From NCBI GenBank assembly GCA_963702445.1, contig CAVPCZ010000010.1:124001-188000 (forward strand): a stretch of 64,000 nt of DNA, written 5' to 3'. Position 1 is the stretch's first letter; each line of letters starts with the position of its first letter. Positions 62,248 through 64,000 of the stretch are shown one piece after another. This stretch comes from CAVPCZ01 sp963702445. GTDB taxonomy: Bacteria > Bacteroidota > Ignavibacteria > UBA10030 > UBA6906. The notes under the pieces are model-generated. The model was not told where the DNA came from and searched no databases. It saw nothing but the letters and a program-made list of their open reading frames with translations. Position numbers and translations under genes: made by a program.

Positions 62248-62849
62248 TCGCAACCCTCCGCGGGACACTCATCATGAAGAGCCCCACAGAAATCGTCGTG
62301 GATGTCGCGGGGGTCGGGTATGCCGTCTCCATCCCCCTCTCCACGTACGAAACCCTGGGCGCCGTCGACACACACGTCCGCCTCCATACCCACCTCCACG
62401 TCCGGGAGGATACGCTTCATCTGTTCGGCTTCGCAACAGAGGAGGAACGCGCCGTATTCCGCCTGCTCATCGCCGTGACAGGCATCGGACCGAAGATGGC
62501 GCAGGGAATCCTCTCCGGTATCCCCGTCCCCGACCTGAAACGCCATCTCTCGAGCGGTGATACCGGGGCGCTGACCACCATCCCGGGCATCGGCCGCAAA
62601 CTCGCCGAACGCCTTGTCCTTGAACTCCGCGAGAAAATCGGCAAGACCGGGACAGCCGCGGAAACAACCGCCCTGCCATCCGACCCGCAGGGCCGCGTCC
62701 GGGCGGAAGCACTTCTCGCCCTCACCTCGCTCGGGTACAACCGGGCCGTCGCTGAAAAGGCCGTCCGCGCGGCCCAGGAGGAATTCCGCGATCAGCTGCC
62801 GGCACTCGAGACTCTCCTCAAGGCCGCGCTGCGCCACGCGGGATCATGA
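62244..62849 (+). CDS. ruvA: Holliday junction branch-migration protein RuvA
   Basis: Tetrameric junction-binding subunit. 201 residues in three domains: OB-fold (MIATLRGTLIMKSPTEIVVDV), tandem helix-hairpin-helix (LIAVTGIGPKMAQGILSG, LTTIPGIGRKLAERLVLEL), and a C-terminal RuvB-binding three-helix bundle (EALLALTSLGYNRAVAEKAVR) after a short linker. It is translationally coupled to ruvC. Confidence 0.95.
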   Translation: MIATLRGTLIMKSPTEIVVDVAGVGYAVSIPLSTYETLGAVDTHVRLHTHLHVREDTLHLFGFATEEERAVFRLLIAVTGIGPKMAQGILSGIPVPDLKRHLSSGDTGALTTIPGIGRKLAERLVLELREKIGKTGTAAETTALPSDPQGRVRAEALLALTSLGYNRAVAEKAVRAAQEEFRDQLPALETLLKAALRHAGS

Positions 62850-62895
62850 CTCGTGGTGAACCCTGCTGCCTGTGAAGCCTGTGCCCGCCGCCGTG

Positions 62896-62924
62896 TTGCA
62901 TTTCTCTGAGCGGGAGTGTACCTT
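62896..62924 (+). promoter_or_regulatory. promoter of ruvB
   Basis: TTGCAT (62896-62901), a 17-base spacer, TACCTT (62919-62924), in the 102-base gap between ruvA and ruvB; it leaves a leader of about 20 bases. ruvB may therefore be expressed independently of ruvCA. Confidence 0.5.
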
Positions 62925-62951
62925 AAGAGATACGCCGCCCCCCGTCAGGCC

Positions 62952-64000
62952 ATGCCACAACTCACTGTGAAGCGGAAAACCGACCATACGAGCCCCGAAC
63001 GCCTGGAGAACGATCAGGAACTGGACCAGACGCTCCGGCCCCTGAGCTTTGTGGATTTCCACGGTCAGAAGAAGATTGTGGACAACCTGAAGGTCTTTAT
63101 CACTGCCGCACGCCAGCGCAACGAGCCGCTCGACCACGTCCTCCTGACAGGCCCGCCCGGCCTGGGCAAAACAACACTCGCCCATATCATTGCCCATGAG
63201 ATGGGTGCGGGCATCAAAACCACATCGGGCCCGGTGCTGGATAAACCCGGCGACCTGGCGGGGCTGCTGACAAACCTGCACGAGGGTGATGTCCTGTTTA
63301 TCGATGAAATCCATCGCCTGAATCCGGTCGTGGAAGAATACCTCTACTCCGCAATGGAGGATTTTCGCCTGGATATCATGATCGACTCGGGCCCGAATGC
63401 CAGGAGCATCCAGCTTTCGCTGCCCCGCTACACCCTCATCGGCGCCACGACCCGCGCCGGACTCCTGACATCCCCCTTGCGTGCGCGGTTTGGCGTCACC
63501 AACAGGCTGGACTACTACACCAGTGATATGCTCTTCACGATACTGCTGCGCTCGGCGCGCATTCTCTCGGTGCGCATCGACGATGAAGGGGCCGGCGAAA
63601 TCGCACGGCGCGCCCGAGGCACACCCAGAATCGCCAACCGCCTTCTGCGCCGCTGCCGCGACTTCGCGCAGGCGGATCCCGTGCTCGCCCACCACGGCGG
63701 GGTGATCTCCCACGCGGTGGCCGATCATGCACTGCGTGCGCTGGAGGTGGACGGACATGGACTTGACGAAATGGACAAGCGGATCCTCCTCTGTATCATG
63801 GAGAAGTACGCCGGGGGCCCGGTCGGCATCAATACGCTCGCCGTGGCCGTGGGGGAAGAATCCGGCACCATCGAGGAAGTCTACGAACCCTACCTGATCC
63901 AGGAAGGGTTTCTGAAACGTACACCCCGTGGCCGGGAGGCAACGGCTCTTGCATACGCCCATTTCGGCCTCCGGCGTCCCGGTGCAGGCCAGGGCCCGCT
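62952..64000 (+). CDS. ruvB: Holliday junction branch-migration ATPase RuvB (cut by the window end)
   Basis: AAA+ motor of RuvAB branch migration. About 349 residues are visible and the frame is open to the last base, so only a short C-terminus can be missing. Walker A GPPGLGKTT, Walker B LFIDEIHRL, sensor 1 IGATTRAG and the arginine-finger region LRARFG. The C-terminal winged helix is KYAGGPVGINTLAVAVGEE ... YLIQEGFLKRTPRGREAT. The start is the ATG at 62952 (MPQLTVKRKTDHTSPERL). Confidence 0.95.
   Translation, partial: MPQLTVKRKTDHTSPERLENDQELDQTLRPLSFVDFHGQKKIVDNLKVFITAARQRNEPLDHVLLTGPPGLGKTTLAHIIAHEMGAGIKTTSGPVLDKPGDLAGLLTNLHEGDVLFIDEIHRLNPVVEEYLYSAMEDFRLDIMIDSGPNARSIQLSLPRYTLIGATTRAGLLTSPLRARFGVTNRLDYYTSDMLFTILLRSARILSVRIDDEGAGEIARRARGTPRIANRLLRRCRDFAQADPVLAHHGGVISHAVADHALRALEVDGHGLDEMDKRILLCIMEKYAGGPVGINTLAVAVGEESGTIEEVYEPYLIQEGFLKRTPRGREATALAYAHFGLRRPGAGQGP

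Noticed and set aside
1..64000. tRNA, rRNA, CRISPR arrays, insertion sequences, prophage genes, replication origin
   Set aside because: Looked for T-loop and repeat signatures, transposase motifs and DnaA-box clusters by eye; none convincing.

Overview
The window is about 64 kb of GC-rich (roughly 60 %) bacterial chromosome, almost entirely coding and dominated by housekeeping genes. Three things point to the FCB side of the bacterial tree (Ignavibacteria, Kapabacteria, Chlorobi or a relative): a secreted subtilase ending in a Por/T9SS-type C-terminal domain (NYPNPFNPGT...), an Lgt with the GRIGCHLSGDGDYG active-site variant, and MqnD of the futalosine menaquinone route. The promoters I can read are of the classical TTGnnn-17-TAnnnT type, not the TAnnTTTG type of Bacteroidia, so I would not place it inside Bacteroidia. 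No tRNA, rRNA, CRISPR array, prophage, IS element or plasmid function was seen.

Layout. 1-5.3 kb (minus): comEC (cut by the window edge), a phosphatase-superfamily metalloenzyme, dtd, prmC and an MFS transporter. 5.4-7.9 kb (plus): trkH-trkA potassium uptake. 7.9-13.5 kb: a YtcJ-like amidohydrolase and mazG, divergent; then phoH, a LysM coiled-coil protein, a small lipoprotein and radC. 13.5-18.8 kb (minus): a TPR/periplasmic-binding fusion and an ABC ATPase plus permease. 18.9-23.9 kb (minus): the shikimate operon aroB-aroDE-aroA-aroC. 24.0-25.6 kb (plus): menG and mqnD. 25.8-27.6 kb: the subtilase. 27.8-34.0 kb (minus): plsY-htrA-purB and a lysine aminotransferase with an aldehyde dehydrogenase. 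34.1-40.1 kb (plus): larB, a sugar-1-phosphate nucleotidyltransferase/phosphohexomutase fusion, a PTS IIA protein, an unknown gene, lgt and rlmB. 40-53.5 kb (minus): a sigma-54 activator, a secreted protein, acyl-CoA carboxyltransferase, acyl-CoA dehydrogenase, meaB, an epimerase, purD, a glycosyltransferase, a prolidase-like peptidase, guaB and glutaryl-CoA dehydrogenase. 53.5-56.2 kb: a second sigma-54 activator, a lone receiver, and a divergent receiver-DHp protein. 56.2-64 kb (plus): a promoter/terminator element, nif3, a zinc-ribbon protein, rnhA, the RNase P RNA, recJ, yebC, ruvC, ruvA and ruvB (cut by the edge).

Functional themes. Lysine appears to be oxidised through alpha-aminoadipate (lysine 6-transaminase, aldehyde dehydrogenase) and glutaryl-CoA (glutaryl-CoA dehydrogenase); branched-chain or odd-chain acyl-CoAs are handled by the carboxyltransferase, acyl-CoA dehydrogenase and MeaB. 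Aromatic precursors feed menaquinone. The right end is an RNA/DNA maintenance block (RNase HI, RNase P RNA, RecJ, YebC, RuvCAB).

Caution on sequence quality. Eight conserved genes (the ABC ATPase, aroB, menG, subtilase, peptidase, the second sigma-54 activator, recJ, yebC) are broken by single-base frame changes, and every one I could resolve is a +1 insertion in the coding direction. This looks like an insertion-biased sequencing or assembly error, not gene decay. Two apparent gene fusions (ATPase-permease, peptidase-glycosyltransferase) disappear when it is corrected. Coordinates for these genes span the whole repaired gene.
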